A DNA stretch of 48,527 nucleotides from RGIG3009 sp045578625 (lineage in GTDB: Bacteria > Bacillota > Clostridia > Oscillospirales > Acutalibacteraceae): positions 1-48,527 of the forward strand of contig JAZNKN010000043.1 in NCBI GenBank assembly GCA_045578625.1, given 5' to 3'. This document shows, piece after piece, positions 39,530 through 47,938 of this stretch. The notes beneath the pieces are model-generated. The model saw only the letters and a list, made by a program, of their open reading frames with translations. It did not search any database and was not told the origin of the DNA. The translations under genes were made by a program, and so were the position numbers. How positions within the stretch are numbered: position 1 is the stretch's first letter; each line of letters opens with the position of its first letter.

Positions 39530-40561
39530 ATGGAAATGAAACGTCAGGACTTTAATTATGAGCTGCCGCAGGAGCTGATCGCGCAGGAACCGTTGGAACC
39601 GCGGGATCATTCGCGACTGTTGGTACTTGACCGCACGACCGGTATGCGCAGTGATCGGCATTTTTACGACGTCGAAGATATATTGCAACCGGGCGATTGT
39701 CTCATCCTGAACGACAGCCGCGTGCTGCCGGCGCGGTTGTACGGCAACCGTAAGGAGACCGGCGCGGCGGTCGAGTTACTGCTTCTAAATCCGCAGGGAC
39801 ACGACGTTTGGGAGGTGCTTGCCGGTCCGGGCCGTAAGGCGCGCCCCGGCGACGTACTGACCTTCGGCGGTGGGCTGCTGGATGCTGAGGTACTCGAGAT
39901 CTTGCCGGGCGGTAATCGTTTGGTCAAGTTTCGGTATGAGGGCAATTTCTACGCGCTGCTCGAGCAGATCGGCCAGATGCCGCTGCCACATTATATTACG
40001 CACGAGCTGCGTGATACAGAACGCTACCAGACGGTTTATTCCCGCGAACTGGGCTCTGCCGCGGCGCCGACCGCCGGGTTGCATTTCACGCCCGAGCTGT
40101 TGGAACGGCTGAAAAATAAAGGTGTTAGTATCGGCTTTGTGACGCTGCACGTCGGGCTCGGTACGTTCCGTCCGGTCAAGGAGGAGAACATTCTCGATCA
40201 TAAGATGCATTCCGAGCATTACGAGCTGTCGGAGGAAACAGCAGCACTTATCAACCGTACCCGCGCTGCGGGCGGCCGCGTGTTTGCGGTGGGAACCACC
40301 AGCTGCCGCACGTTGGAAAGTGTCGGATTGACCGATGGCGTGGTGAAGGCCGCGGAGGGCTGGACGGAGATCTTTATTTACCCCGGTTATCAGTTTCAGG
40401 TGTTGGACGGCTTGATTACCAATTTTCATCTGCCGGAAAGCACACTGATCATGCTGGTGTCGGCGTTTGCAGGGCATCAGTTGACGATGGAGACCTACCG
40501 TTATGCGGTGGAACAGCGGTATCGCTTTTTCAGTTTCGGCGATGCGATGCTGATTGTATAG
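39530..40561 (+). CDS. queA: tRNA preQ1(34) S-adenosylmethionine ribosyltransferase-isomerase
   Basis: A 343-residue QueA, which adds the ribosyl part of SAM to preQ1 in tRNA to give epoxyqueuosine. FNYELPQELIAQ at the start, RDHSRLLVLDR, AAPTAGLHFTPELL and ITNFHLPESTLIMLVSAFAG are the family blocks. The ATG at 39530 has a weak GGAG upstream; the ATG two codons on is an alternative. tgt follows about 120 nt downstream, completing the last anticodon steps, though a repeat sits between them. Confidence 0.96.
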   Translation: MEMKRQDFNYELPQELIAQEPLEPRDHSRLLVLDRTTGMRSDRHFYDVEDILQPGDCLILNDSRVLPARLYGNRKETGAAVELLLLNPQGHDVWEVLAGPGRKARPGDVLTFGGGLLDAEVLEILPGGNRLVKFRYEGNFYALLEQIGQMPLPHYITHELRDTERYQTVYSRELGSAAAPTAGLHFTPELLERLKNKGVSIGFVTLHVGLGTFRPVKEENILDHKMHSEHYELSEETAALINRTRAAGGRVFAVGTTSCRTLESVGLTDGVVKAAEGWTEIFIYPGYQFQVLDGLITNFHLPESTLIMLVSAFAGHQLTMETYRYAVEQRYRFFSFGDAMLIV

Positions 40562-40568
40562 GTGATTT

Positions 40569-40619
40569 TGTAGGGGCGACTATCAGTCGCCCGCGGGCGG
40601 CAGGTTGCCGCCCCCTACA
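40569..40619. repeat. 51-nt palindromic repeat element between queA and tgt
   Basis: TGTAGGGGCG (40569-40578) and CGCCCCCTACA (40609-40619) form outer arms; inside are two hairpins, GGGCGACT/AGTCGCCC and GGGCGGCA/TGCCGCCC. The layout is that of a small dispersed repeat (MITE- or REP-like); similar TGTAGGGGCG palindromes occur between genes in related clostridia, from memory. Copy number is unknown here. Confidence 0.6.
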
Positions 40620-40679
40620 TTCACATATCCCGTAAACTTCGGTGACGCGAGGCTGATTCAGTAATAACAGGAGACAACT

Positions 40680-41807
40680 ATGGAGATTTTGAAAACTTGC
40701 GGTGCAGCGCGCCGCGGCGTGCTGGAAACGCCGCACGGCACGGTGCAGACCCCCGCGTTTATGAACGTGGCGACCTGCGGTGCTATCAAGGGCGCGGTGT
40801 CGGCCTATGACTTAAAGGATATCAAATGTCAGGTGCAGCTGTGTAATACCTATCATCTGCATCTGCGCCCCGGCGAGGATCTGGTGCGTGAGATGGGCGG
40901 CCTGCACGGATTTACCGGTTGGGATGGCCCTATCCTGACCGACAGCGGCGGCTTCCAGGTGTTTTCACTGGCCAAGCTGCGGCGCATCGGAGAGGAGGGC
41001 GTTACATTCTCGTCCCACATCGACGGACGGCGGTTGTTTATCGGTCCGGAGGAAAGTATGCGCATCCAATCCAAGCTTGGCTCGACCATTGCGATGGCAT
41101 TTGACGAGTGCGTGGAAAATCCGGCCAAATACGATTATTCCGCCCGTTCCTGCCAGCGCACGACGCGTTGGCTGAAGCGCTGTGTGGCGGAAATGGAAAA
41201 GTTGCGTGAACAGCCCGATACCATCAATCCCAAGCAGTGGCTGTTCGGTATCAATCAGGGCTGCACCTTTGAGGATCTGCGTATTCAGCACATGCAGGAG
41301 ATCGCGGAGCTGGATCTGGACGGCTACGCCATCGGCGGTCTGGCGGTGGGTGAGCCGACCGAGGATATGTACCGTATTCTGGATGCGGTCGTGCCGCATA
41401 TGCCGGTGAACAAGCCTCGGTATTTGATGGGCGTGGGCACGCCGGAGAACATTCTGGAGGGTGTCCGCCGCGGTGTGGATCTCTTTGACTGTGTGATGCC
41501 CGCGCGCAACGCGCGTCACGCTCACGTGTTCACGTGGGAGGGGCATCGCAATATGCTCAACCAGAAATACGAGCACGATCCGCTGCCACTGGACGAGTCC
41601 TGTGATTGCCCGACTTGCCGCCGTCATTCGCGCGCGTATATCCGCCATCTGTTCAAGGCAAACGAAATGCTGGCGATGCGGCTGTGCGTGATGCACAATC
41701 TGTATTTTTATAACACTCTAACCGAGCGTATTCGCGAGGCGCTGGAAAACGGCACCTTTGATGCGTTTTATGAGAAATACCGCGGTGTACTGGATCGCCG
41801 GATATAA
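40680..41807 (+). CDS. tgt: tRNA-guanine transglycosylase
   Basis: A 375-residue TGT, which exchanges G34 for preQ1 in tRNAs with GUN anticodons. DSGGFQVFSL (substrate pocket), the nucleophile D270 in LFDCVMPARNARH, and the zinc site CDCPTC followed by a CVMHNL near the end are intact. AGGAG precedes the ATG at 40680. It works directly with QueA from the preceding gene. Confidence 0.97.
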   Translation: MEILKTCGAARRGVLETPHGTVQTPAFMNVATCGAIKGAVSAYDLKDIKCQVQLCNTYHLHLRPGEDLVREMGGLHGFTGWDGPILTDSGGFQVFSLAKLRRIGEEGVTFSSHIDGRRLFIGPEESMRIQSKLGSTIAMAFDECVENPAKYDYSARSCQRTTRWLKRCVAEMEKLREQPDTINPKQWLFGINQGCTFEDLRIQHMQEIAELDLDGYAIGGLAVGEPTEDMYRILDAVVPHMPVNKPRYLMGVGTPENILEGVRRGVDLFDCVMPARNARHAHVFTWEGHRNMLNQKYEHDPLPLDESCDCPTCRRHSRAYIRHLFKANEMLAMRLCVMHNLYFYNTLTERIREALENGTFDAFYEKYRGVLDRRI

Positions 41808-41839
41808 ATGTAAACTTTTTATGTTTTTTGCAATATCTC

Positions 41840-41868
41840 TTGCTTTCGCGGCAAAACTTCGGTATAAT
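41840..41868 (+). promoter_or_regulatory. sigma-A promoter of yajC
   Basis: TTGCTT (41840-41845), 17 nt and perfect TATAAT (41863-41868), 29 nt before the start. Confidence 0.85.
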
Positions 41869-41897
41869 GGTAAAGATCACTTTGGAGGTGTAAAGTT

Positions 41898-42257
41898 ATG
41901 GTTACTGTAACGTCTTTGACTGCTGCAGCGGCTGCAAACGGAGGCAGCATGGGCCTTGTCGGTATGCTGGTCATGTGGGGCGCCATCATCGGTGTGATGT
42001 ACTTTCTGATGATCCGTCCGCAGCGCAAAAAGCAGAAGGAAGAGCAGAAGATGCGCGAGAACGTCCGTGTGGGTGATGAGATCACCACCAACGGCGGTAT
42101 CTGCGGCCGCATCCTGAACATCAAAGAGGACACGTTTGTCATCGAGACCAGCGTGGATCGCAGCAAGATGGTCATCAAAAAGTGGGCCATGCAGAGCTGT
42201 GACACCGTTCACGATGATCCGGTGGATGACGACGATGACGATGATGACGATATCTAA
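41898..42257 (+). CDS. yajC: preprotein translocase subunit YajC
   Basis: A 119-residue YajC, the small membrane partner of SecDF. One membrane helix (about residues 19-40, ending FLMIRPQRKKQKEEQ) is followed by the conserved cytosolic part VRVGDEITTNGGICGRIL. The tail is a run of Asp (DDPVDDDDDDDDDI), encoded by GAY repeats at 42217-42255, unusual for the family. Its gene follows tgt, the common bacterial order. TTTGGAGGTG gives the ribosome-binding site. Confidence 0.95.
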   Translation: MVTVTSLTAAAAANGGSMGLVGMLVMWGAIIGVMYFLMIRPQRKKQKEEQKMRENVRVGDEITTNGGICGRILNIKEDTFVIETSVDRSKMVIKKWAMQSCDTVHDDPVDDDDDDDDDI

Positions 42258-42335
42258 TTCGTTCTGACGGTACTATTTCCCGCCGCCATCGCATACGCTG
42301 ATGATGTGATCTGAAGTGGATGCGGAGGGGGAGCA

Positions 42336-42734
42336 ATGAACACGCGTAAAGAAAACCTGTCGGTACTGTCAAGGATCCTGCGCCCGGTTATGATCGGTGC
42401 AGGAGTCGGCATCTTGGTATGCTTGGTGCTGTTGCTTGCGGCAGCGGCGATCCTGGCATCGGTTCAGCTGCCGCAAGCGGCGGTAACACCCATTGCTATG
42501 GTGGTGCTATCAGTTGCAGCGTTGGTTTCCGGCTTTGTGGCGGCGCGTATCGCCCGCGAACGGGGCTTGCTGTACGGTGCCGGCTGTGGAATGCTGCTGT
42601 TTCTCATTACGGCGATCGCCGGACTAGGTGCAGAGCAGACCGCACAGGGTTCACTCTTGCTTTTGAAATTGGCTCTCGCAGCAGGCTGCGGCGCTCTCGG
42701 CGGTATCGTCGGCGTCAATCTCAAGCGTCGGTAA
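42336..42734 (+). CDS. TIGR04086 family membrane protein
   Basis: A 132-residue protein with four hydrophobic segments (about residues 16-40, 48-70, 78-97 and 105-128). The pattern and the ending GALGGIVGVNLKRR match TIGR04086 (YrzE-like), a small membrane family restricted to Firmicutes. Function unknown. GGAGGGGG precedes the ATG at 42336. A CATACGCT resembling a sigma-E -10 lies 37 nt upstream, without a good -35. Confidence 0.75.
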   Translation: MNTRKENLSVLSRILRPVMIGAGVGILVCLVLLLAAAAILASVQLPQAAVTPIAMVVLSVAALVSGFVAARIARERGLLYGAGCGMLLFLITAIAGLGAEQTAQGSLLLLKLALAAGCGALGGIVGVNLKRR

Positions 42735-42747
42735 CACGCAAACAGAA

Positions 42748-42780
42748 CGGGGCGGAGCCATCCGCCCCGATTTTGGTTTT
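42748..42780 (+). terminator. terminator after the TIGR04086 gene
   Basis: A perfect 9-bp stem CGGGGCGGA / TCCGCCCCG (42748-42756 with 42761-42769) with loop GCCA, then ATTTTGGTTTTG. Confidence 0.75.
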
Positions 42781-42787
42781 GTCCGGC

Positions 42788-42814
42788 ATATCCGCTTTGC
42801 ACGGTGCATAGAAT
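42788..42814 (+). promoter_or_regulatory. sigma-E promoter of spoIIM
   Basis: GCATA (ATA at 42788-42790), exactly 16 nt, then CATAGAAT (42807-42814), a full match to CATANANT. It lies 26 nt before the gene. Confidence 0.7.
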
Positions 42815-42840
42815 GCAGTGTGTGAAACGGAGGAATTGGT

Positions 42841-43443
42841 ATGAGACGGAAGAGGACAAACCGTGTAGGACGCTTTATCACCGACAATCGCCGCTTGCTT
42901 GCGTTCTTGCTGCTGCCCATCGGCGGCTGTGTTTGCGGTATGGTGCTGTACGGTCTGGTACAGCCCGCTGAATGGCTCGGGTTGCTGACCGTGGAATCGG
43001 TGTCGCGCAGCTTTTCCGGTGTGTTTTCGCAGCTGTTTGAGTCGTGTTTTCAGCCGGTGCTGCTGTTGGCACTGCTGTTTATAGCCGGTTTGTCTGCGTG
43101 CGGCGCGCCGATCGCCGTGGTGATCCCGATCTTTTGGGGACTCGGTCTCGGTATGACACAGGCCTGCTACTATGCCAACGGCTGGCAAGGCCTGTTGGTG
43201 GTTGCCGCGGTGATGCTACCGCATTCGGCGATGGAAGCGGTCGCGTTGCTGATGGCTTCCTCCGAGTGCTTGAGGATGTCGCTGCGGTTTACGGTGCTGT
43301 TGTTGCCTCGTTCGGCGCATTGCGGTGGGCTGTGGCAGGAATTTCGGTTGTATTGTTTTCGCTTTTTAGTGCTGCTGTTGCTGCTGTTTGGCGCGGGTGC
43401 GTTGGATGTCGCAATGCGGCTGATATTTGCAGGTTGGCTCTAG
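42841..43443 (+). CDS. spoIIM: stage II sporulation protein M-like membrane protein
   Basis: A 200-residue membrane protein with about five helices. The hydrophobic block LLFIAGLSACGAPIAVVIPI with FWGLGLGMT matches the SpoIIM pattern, and the LPHSAMEAVALLMA segment is also typical. With SpoIID and SpoIIP, SpoIIM drives engulfment in the mother cell. The perfectly spaced sigma-E promoter directly upstream supports the call, since spoIIM is sigma-E-dependent in Bacillus. Sequence divergence is considerable, so the name carries moderate certainty. Confidence 0.75.
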   Translation: MRRKRTNRVGRFITDNRRLLAFLLLPIGGCVCGMVLYGLVQPAEWLGLLTVESVSRSFSGVFSQLFESCFQPVLLLALLFIAGLSACGAPIAVVIPIFWGLGLGMTQACYYANGWQGLLVVAAVMLPHSAMEAVALLMASSECLRMSLRFTVLLLPRSAHCGGLWQEFRLYCFRFLVLLLLLFGAGALDVAMRLIFAGWL

Positions 43444-43468
43444 GAAGTGCAAGAAAAGGAGTGTCAGT

Positions 43469-44419
43469 ATGGCAGGACTGTTCGGAATGTTCGATCAAAG
43501 CAAACCGGGTCCCGGTGTATCGAAGAACGAACCCGAAAAGAAGGCGTTTTTCAAATTTTGGGAATTGTATGGCCGAAAATTCTGGAAACTGGTTGTCGCA
43601 AATCTGTTGTACGTACTGGTTTCACTACCGGTCGTTACGCAGGGCCTGGCGCAGGCCGGCTTGACCTACGTTACCCGCAACTACGTGCGAGAGAAGCACG
43701 TGTTCCTCAAGTCGGATTTCTTTGAGACCATTAAGAAGAACTGGAAGCAGGCATTGGTTGTCGGTATTCTGGAGCTGGTCGTGGGTGCGATCATGGCGTT
43801 TGCCCTGTATTTTTACTGGATGAGCGCGATGACTGCCGAGACGTTCTCGTTTGTCTCTATGATCCCGGTCATACTGGCGCTGTTTATGGTGATGATGTTC
43901 GTATTTACGCGGTACTATTTGTACCTGCAGATGATCACCTTCAAAATGTCGTTCAAGCAGCTGATCCGCAACAGCGTGCTGTTTGCAATGGCGGGTGTCA
44001 AGCAGAACCTGCTCATCACGTTAGCGCTGGTCGCGATCTACGCACTGATGGTCGTGTCACTGATCTACGCGTTCTGGTTTGCGCTTCCCGTTGTTATCGC
44101 GTTGCTGGTGTTTGTTTTGCCGGCGTTCCGTTCGTTCCTGATCCAGTTTACAATTTTCCCGCTGGTCAAGAAGGCTATCATTGATCCGTATTACAAGGAA
44201 CATCCCGAAGCGGATATCGACAAGCGCCACGATCTGAATTTGGATGTGGATGAGGCGGTGAGCCAAAAAGCCGAGGAGGACGAGCCGGTATTTACCGACG
44301 TTGTCAGCCGCGGCGAGCGCGAGGTCTCGGTCGTTCCGAAGCAGTACAGCGATTCGGATCTGCGGCGCGGCAAGAGACTTGGCCGCCAGACGGATGACGA
44401 CGATGACGGCACCATCTGA
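43469..44419 (+). CDS. DUF624 (YesL-like) membrane protein
   Basis: A 316-residue protein with about four to five membrane helices. The opening MAGLFGMFDQSKPG with NEPEKKAFFKFWELYGRKFWKL and the SLPVVTQGLAQAGLTYVTRN block match DUF624/YesL proteins. It continues into a long acidic-basic cytosolic tail (about residues 235-316). DUF624 members occur near sugar-uptake genes, but none is here. The ATG at 43469 has AAAAGGAG upstream. A strong bidirectional terminator ends the unit. Confidence 0.85.
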   Translation: MAGLFGMFDQSKPGPGVSKNEPEKKAFFKFWELYGRKFWKLVVANLLYVLVSLPVVTQGLAQAGLTYVTRNYVREKHVFLKSDFFETIKKNWKQALVVGILELVVGAIMAFALYFYWMSAMTAETFSFVSMIPVILALFMVMMFVFTRYYLYLQMITFKMSFKQLIRNSVLFAMAGVKQNLLITLALVAIYALMVVSLIYAFWFALPVVIALLVFVLPAFRSFLIQFTIFPLVKKAIIDPYYKEHPEADIDKRHDLNLDVDEAVSQKAEEDEPVFTDVVSRGEREVSVVPKQYSDSDLRRGKRLGRQTDDDDDGTI

Positions 44420-44433
44420 TACGACATATAAGA

Positions 44434-44470
44434 AGCGCCCCTCCGAATGATTCGGAGGGGCGCTGTTTTA
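44434..44470. terminator. bidirectional terminator between the DUF624 gene and glnS
   Basis: A perfect 14-bp stem AGCGCCCCTCCGAA / TTCGGAGGGGCGCT (44434-44447 with 44451-44464), loop TGA, followed by GTTTTAAT on the plus strand. It lies between converging genes. Confidence 0.9.
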
Positions 44471-44476
44471 ATGGGT

Positions 44477-46162
44477 TTATTTCTTGTTGAAGCTGTCCTT
44501 GAGGGAAACGGCACGGTTGAATACCGGCTTATCCGCAGCGCTGTCTACGTTATCAACACAGAAGTAGCCGAGACGCAGGAACTGGAATGCGGTGGGGGCT
44601 TCCGCCGGAAGGATGGCGGCTTCCACCTTGCAGTTTTCCAACGTTTCCAGAGAGGTCTCGTTCAGGCACTCCAGAAAACTCTTGTCGCCGCCTTCGGGTT
44701 CGGCATCGGCAAACAGCGAGCTGTACAGACGCACCTCGGCATCCTTAGCGGTAGCAGCATCCACCCAATGAATGGTGCCGCGCACCTTGCGGCCGTCCGG
44801 CGTGTTGCCACCGCGGGTCTCGGGGTCGTAGGTCGCCAAGATCTCGACGACATTGCCCTGCTCGTCCTTGACACAGCCGGTGCAGCGGACAACGTACGCG
44901 GACTTCAGGCGAACCTCGTTGCCGGGGAACAGACGGAAGTAGCCCTTGACCGGCTCTTCCATAAAGTCGTCCTGCTCGACCCACAGCGACCGCGAGAAAG
45001 ACACCGGATGCGTGCCGCGGTCGGGGTAGGAGGGATGATTTTCCATGGCAAAGGTTTCGCTCTCACCCTCCGGATAGTTGGTGATGGTGAGCTTGACGGG
45101 ACGCAGCACCGCCATAGCACGGGTGGCGTTCTCGTTGAGATCCTCGCGCAGGCAATGCTCCAGCAGGGCGACTTCTACGGTGCTGGGCACCTTGGCAACA
45201 CCGACACGCTCAATGAAATTACGAACCGAGGCGGGTGTGTAGCCGCGGCGGCGCAGACCGCGCAGGGTGGGCATACGAGGATCGTCCCAACCGGAGACGA
45301 AGCCCTCCTCCACCAACTGACGCAGTTTTCTCTTGGACATGACGGTGTAGTTGATGTTAAGACGCGCAAATTCGATCTGGCGCGGCTTGCCGGGCAGATC
45401 GGCGTTCTCTACCACCCAGTTGTACAGTGGGCGGTGATCCTCAAACTCCAGAGAGCAGAGTGAGTGAGTGATGCCCTCGATGGCATCCTCCAACGGATGG
45501 GCGAAGTCGTACATCGGATAGATGCACCAGCGGTTACCCTGACGGTGGTGCGGAGCGTGGTTGATGCGGTAGATGACCGGGTCGCGCATATTAAAGTTGC
45601 CGCTGGCCAGATCGATCTTGGCACGCAGCGCCATCGTGCCGTCGCCAAATTCGCCGGCACGCATACGGGCGAACAGATCCAGGCTTTCCTCGATAGGGCG
45701 GTCGCGGTAGGGGCTGACCGCCGGATGGGTCAGATCGCCGCGGTTGGCGCGCATCTCATCGGGAGACAGCTCGCAGACATAGGCGAGTCCTTTTTTGATG
45801 AGCGAGACAGCGACATCGTACATCGTCTCAAAGTAATCCGAGGCGAAGTAGAAACGGTCGTCCCAGTCGTAGCCGAGCCAGTGGATATCCTCCTGAATGG
45901 CATCGACGTATTCCACATCCTCCTTGGTGGGGTTGGTGTCGTCCATACGCAGATTGCAGATACCGCCGTACTTGACAGCGGTGCCGAAGTCGATGCAGAT
46001 CGCCTTGGCGTGACCGATGTGGAGATAACCGTTCGGCTCGGGCGGGAAGCGGGTATGCACCTGCATCCCGTAGCAACGGCCGTCGGGCTTGAGCTCCTCG
46101 TCGATGATATCGTGGATAAAGTTGCCGCCCATATCGGTGGCAGTGATACGTTCTTCAGACAT
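44477..46162 (-). CDS. glnS: glutamine--tRNA ligase
   Basis: A 561-residue class I GlnRS, charging tRNA-Gln directly. HIGH is at residues 48-51 in PEPNGYLHIGHAK, and the KMSKS-type loop is VMSKRKL; LRMDDTNPTKEDVEY and SLCSLEFEDHRPLYNWV are also diagnostic. Many Firmicutes lack GlnRS and use GatCAB transamidation, so its presence is a notable feature. The gene is 12 nt downstream of gltX, in the same operon. Transcription ends at the shared terminator. Confidence 0.96.
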   Translation of the reverse strand: MSEERITATDMGGNFIHDIIDEELKPDGRCYGMQVHTRFPPEPNGYLHIGHAKAICIDFGTAVKYGGICNLRMDDTNPTKEDVEYVDAIQEDIHWLGYDWDDRFYFASDYFETMYDVAVSLIKKGLAYVCELSPDEMRANRGDLTHPAVSPYRDRPIEESLDLFARMRAGEFGDGTMALRAKIDLASGNFNMRDPVIYRINHAPHHRQGNRWCIYPMYDFAHPLEDAIEGITHSLCSLEFEDHRPLYNWVVENADLPGKPRQIEFARLNINYTVMSKRKLRQLVEEGFVSGWDDPRMPTLRGLRRRGYTPASVRNFIERVGVAKVPSTVEVALLEHCLREDLNENATRAMAVLRPVKLTITNYPEGESETFAMENHPSYPDRGTHPVSFSRSLWVEQDDFMEEPVKGYFRLFPGNEVRLKSAYVVRCTGCVKDEQGNVVEILATYDPETRGGNTPDGRKVRGTIHWVDAATAKDAEVRLYSSLFADAEPEGGDKSFLECLNETSLETLENCKVEAAILPAEAPTAFQFLRLGYFCVDNVDSAADKPVFNRAVSLKDSFNKK

Positions 46163-46174
46163 AATGGTCCCTCC

Positions 46175-47821
46175 TCAGAGTGATGTAATGGCGGCGTTCA
46201 ACCGTGCGATGATCTCATCCTTGCCGAGCAGGCTCATGATACCGCACAGATCCGGCGTGTTACGACGGCCGGTAACTGCCACGCGAATAACGGTGCTGAC
46301 GTCGCCGGCGTGACCTTTATAGGCATCCGGCTGTTTTTTGTATTCCTTGATCTCGGGGCAGAAGCCGAGCGAAGGACACAAGGCTTTGATGGTATCAAAC
46401 CACGCTTGCTTGTCCTGCGTGGGATCATACACTGCGGGATAGGCGGTGAGGATCGCGCGGATGTCCTCGGCGGCGAGCTGCTCCGGCCACGGATACGCCG
46501 TGGGGCGCTCAAAGAAGTAAGCGGTGTATTCCGGAACCTCGCTCCAACGGGAAAGGTCCTTGCGGGGCTTCGGACCGCCGCGATCAATGGCAAAGATACC
46601 GCGGGTGAAGGTCAGATCGGCGGTCAGCTTTTCATAGAAAGCCGGATCCTGTTCCCGAGCCCAAGACAGCACCGCTTCGGTGACGGTGTCGGCATCCATG
46701 CCGGCAATGACGTTTTTGCTGACGTCGTTGAGCTTGTCCAGATCGAACAGAGCGCCGGAGACGCTCATCTTTTTGAGGTTGAAGGGGAAGGCACTGCGCG
46801 GCACACCGGCGTTGCGGCGGCGCCATTCCTCGTAATCGCTGTTGGCGATGGTCAGCAGGTATTCCTGCACGCTGTCTGCGGGATAGCCCTGTTCAGCGTA
46901 GAAGTGGACGGCCGCCTCCGGATCCTTGCGTTTGGAGAGCTTGCGTTTGCCGCCATTGTCCTCCTTCATGATGGGGCTGACGTGTGCGTACTTCGGGGGC
47001 TTGAAGCCCAGCACGCGGAACAGCTGCAGGTGCAGCGGTACGGAAGCGATCCATTCGTCGCCGCGGATGACGTGGGTGGTACGCATCAGGTGATCGTCCA
47101 CCGCGTGAGCGAAGTGATAGGTGGGAATACCGTCGGTCTTGAGCAGGACGATATCCTGATCGTTTTCCGGCATTTCAATGGTGCCCTTGATCACGTCGTC
47201 AAACTTGATGCGGCGGGATTCATCGCCCGGCGAACGCAGACGCAGCACATACGGCAGACCGGCACGCACCTTTTCCATGGCCTGCTGCGGCGTCAGCGAC
47301 CGACAAGAGGCGTATTCGCCGTAATAGCCGGTGCGCAGCTTCTGTTCTTCCTGTCCGGCGCGCACAGACTCCAGCTCCTCGGAGGTGCAGAAACAAGGAT
47401 AAGCGAGACCTTGCAGCAGCAGCGACTTGGCATAGACGTGGTACAGCGACGCACGGTCGCTCTGACGGTACGGACCGTATTCACCGGTCTCCTTGCCGGG
47501 AGCCTCGTAGCCTTCGTCGATCACCAGACCGTACCGGCGCAGACCGGAGAGAATATCCGCTGCACCACCATCGACCTCGCGCTTTTTGTCGGTATCCTCC
47601 AAGCGGAAATAAAACACACCCTTGGATGCCTGCGCGGTCAGGAAGTTGACCGTGGCGGTAAACAACACACCCAGATGCAGATAACCGGTGGGCGAGGGAG
47701 CAATGCGCACGACACGTGCTCCCTCGGGCAATTGTCGCGGGGGATACCGGCGTTCACAATCCTCCGGCGTCTCAGTGACATCCGGAAACAACAGATCGGC
47801 TAATTCTTGCAGGGCGCTCAT
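46175..47821 (-). CDS. gltX: glutamate--tRNA ligase
   Basis: A 548-residue class I GluRS, longer than the common form of about 480. The first signature is HLGV (residues 49-52, in APSPTGYLHLGV) in place of the typical HIGN/HIGT, while the second is the usual KLSKRKD. FRLEDTDKKREVDG, PTYHFAHAVDDHLM and HVIRGDEWIAS mark the fold as GluRS. It pairs with glnS directly downstream, so it may charge only tRNA-Glu. GGAGG precedes the ATG at 47821. Promoter TTGACT-17-TAATAT is upstream. Confidence 0.95.
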   Translation of the reverse strand: MSALQELADLLFPDVTETPEDCERRYPPRQLPEGARVVRIAPSPTGYLHLGVLFTATVNFLTAQASKGVFYFRLEDTDKKREVDGGAADILSGLRRYGLVIDEGYEAPGKETGEYGPYRQSDRASLYHVYAKSLLLQGLAYPCFCTSEELESVRAGQEEQKLRTGYYGEYASCRSLTPQQAMEKVRAGLPYVLRLRSPGDESRRIKFDDVIKGTIEMPENDQDIVLLKTDGIPTYHFAHAVDDHLMRTTHVIRGDEWIASVPLHLQLFRVLGFKPPKYAHVSPIMKEDNGGKRKLSKRKDPEAAVHFYAEQGYPADSVQEYLLTIANSDYEEWRRRNAGVPRSAFPFNLKKMSVSGALFDLDKLNDVSKNVIAGMDADTVTEAVLSWAREQDPAFYEKLTADLTFTRGIFAIDRGGPKPRKDLSRWSEVPEYTAYFFERPTAYPWPEQLAAEDIRAILTAYPAVYDPTQDKQAWFDTIKALCPSLGFCPEIKEYKKQPDAYKGHAGDVSTVIRVAVTGRRNTPDLCGIMSLLGKDEIIARLNAAITSL

Positions 47822-47859
47822 AGGGTGCCTCCTTGATAAAGAAATACATATATACTGAT

Positions 47860-47888
47860 ATATTACAATTTTTGGTTGAAAAAGTCAA
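47860..47888 (-). promoter_or_regulatory. sigma-A promoter of gltX-glnS
   Basis: On the minus strand TTGACT (47888-47883), 17 nt, TAATAT (47865-47860). Its -35 overlaps the trpS promoter. Confidence 0.5.
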
Positions 47889-47905
47889 TGTGAGTATGGT
47901 ATTAT
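47876..47905 (+). promoter_or_regulatory. promoter of trpS
   Basis: TTGAAA (47876-47881), 18 nt, TATTAT (47900-47905) with an extended TG, 34 nt before the start. No T-box leader fits in this short gap. Confidence 0.6.
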
Positions 47906-47938
47906 AAGAAAAAGAATTTGTGCTAAGGATGATTTTTC

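Noticed and set aside
46310..47803. A 497-residue open frame on the plus strand opposite gltX
   Set aside because: Antisense shadow of a well-conserved aminoacyl-tRNA synthetase; composition is low-complexity and unlike any family.
47822..47938. T-box leader before trpS or gltX
   Set aside because: The gap is too short and contains no T-box sequence or antiterminator.
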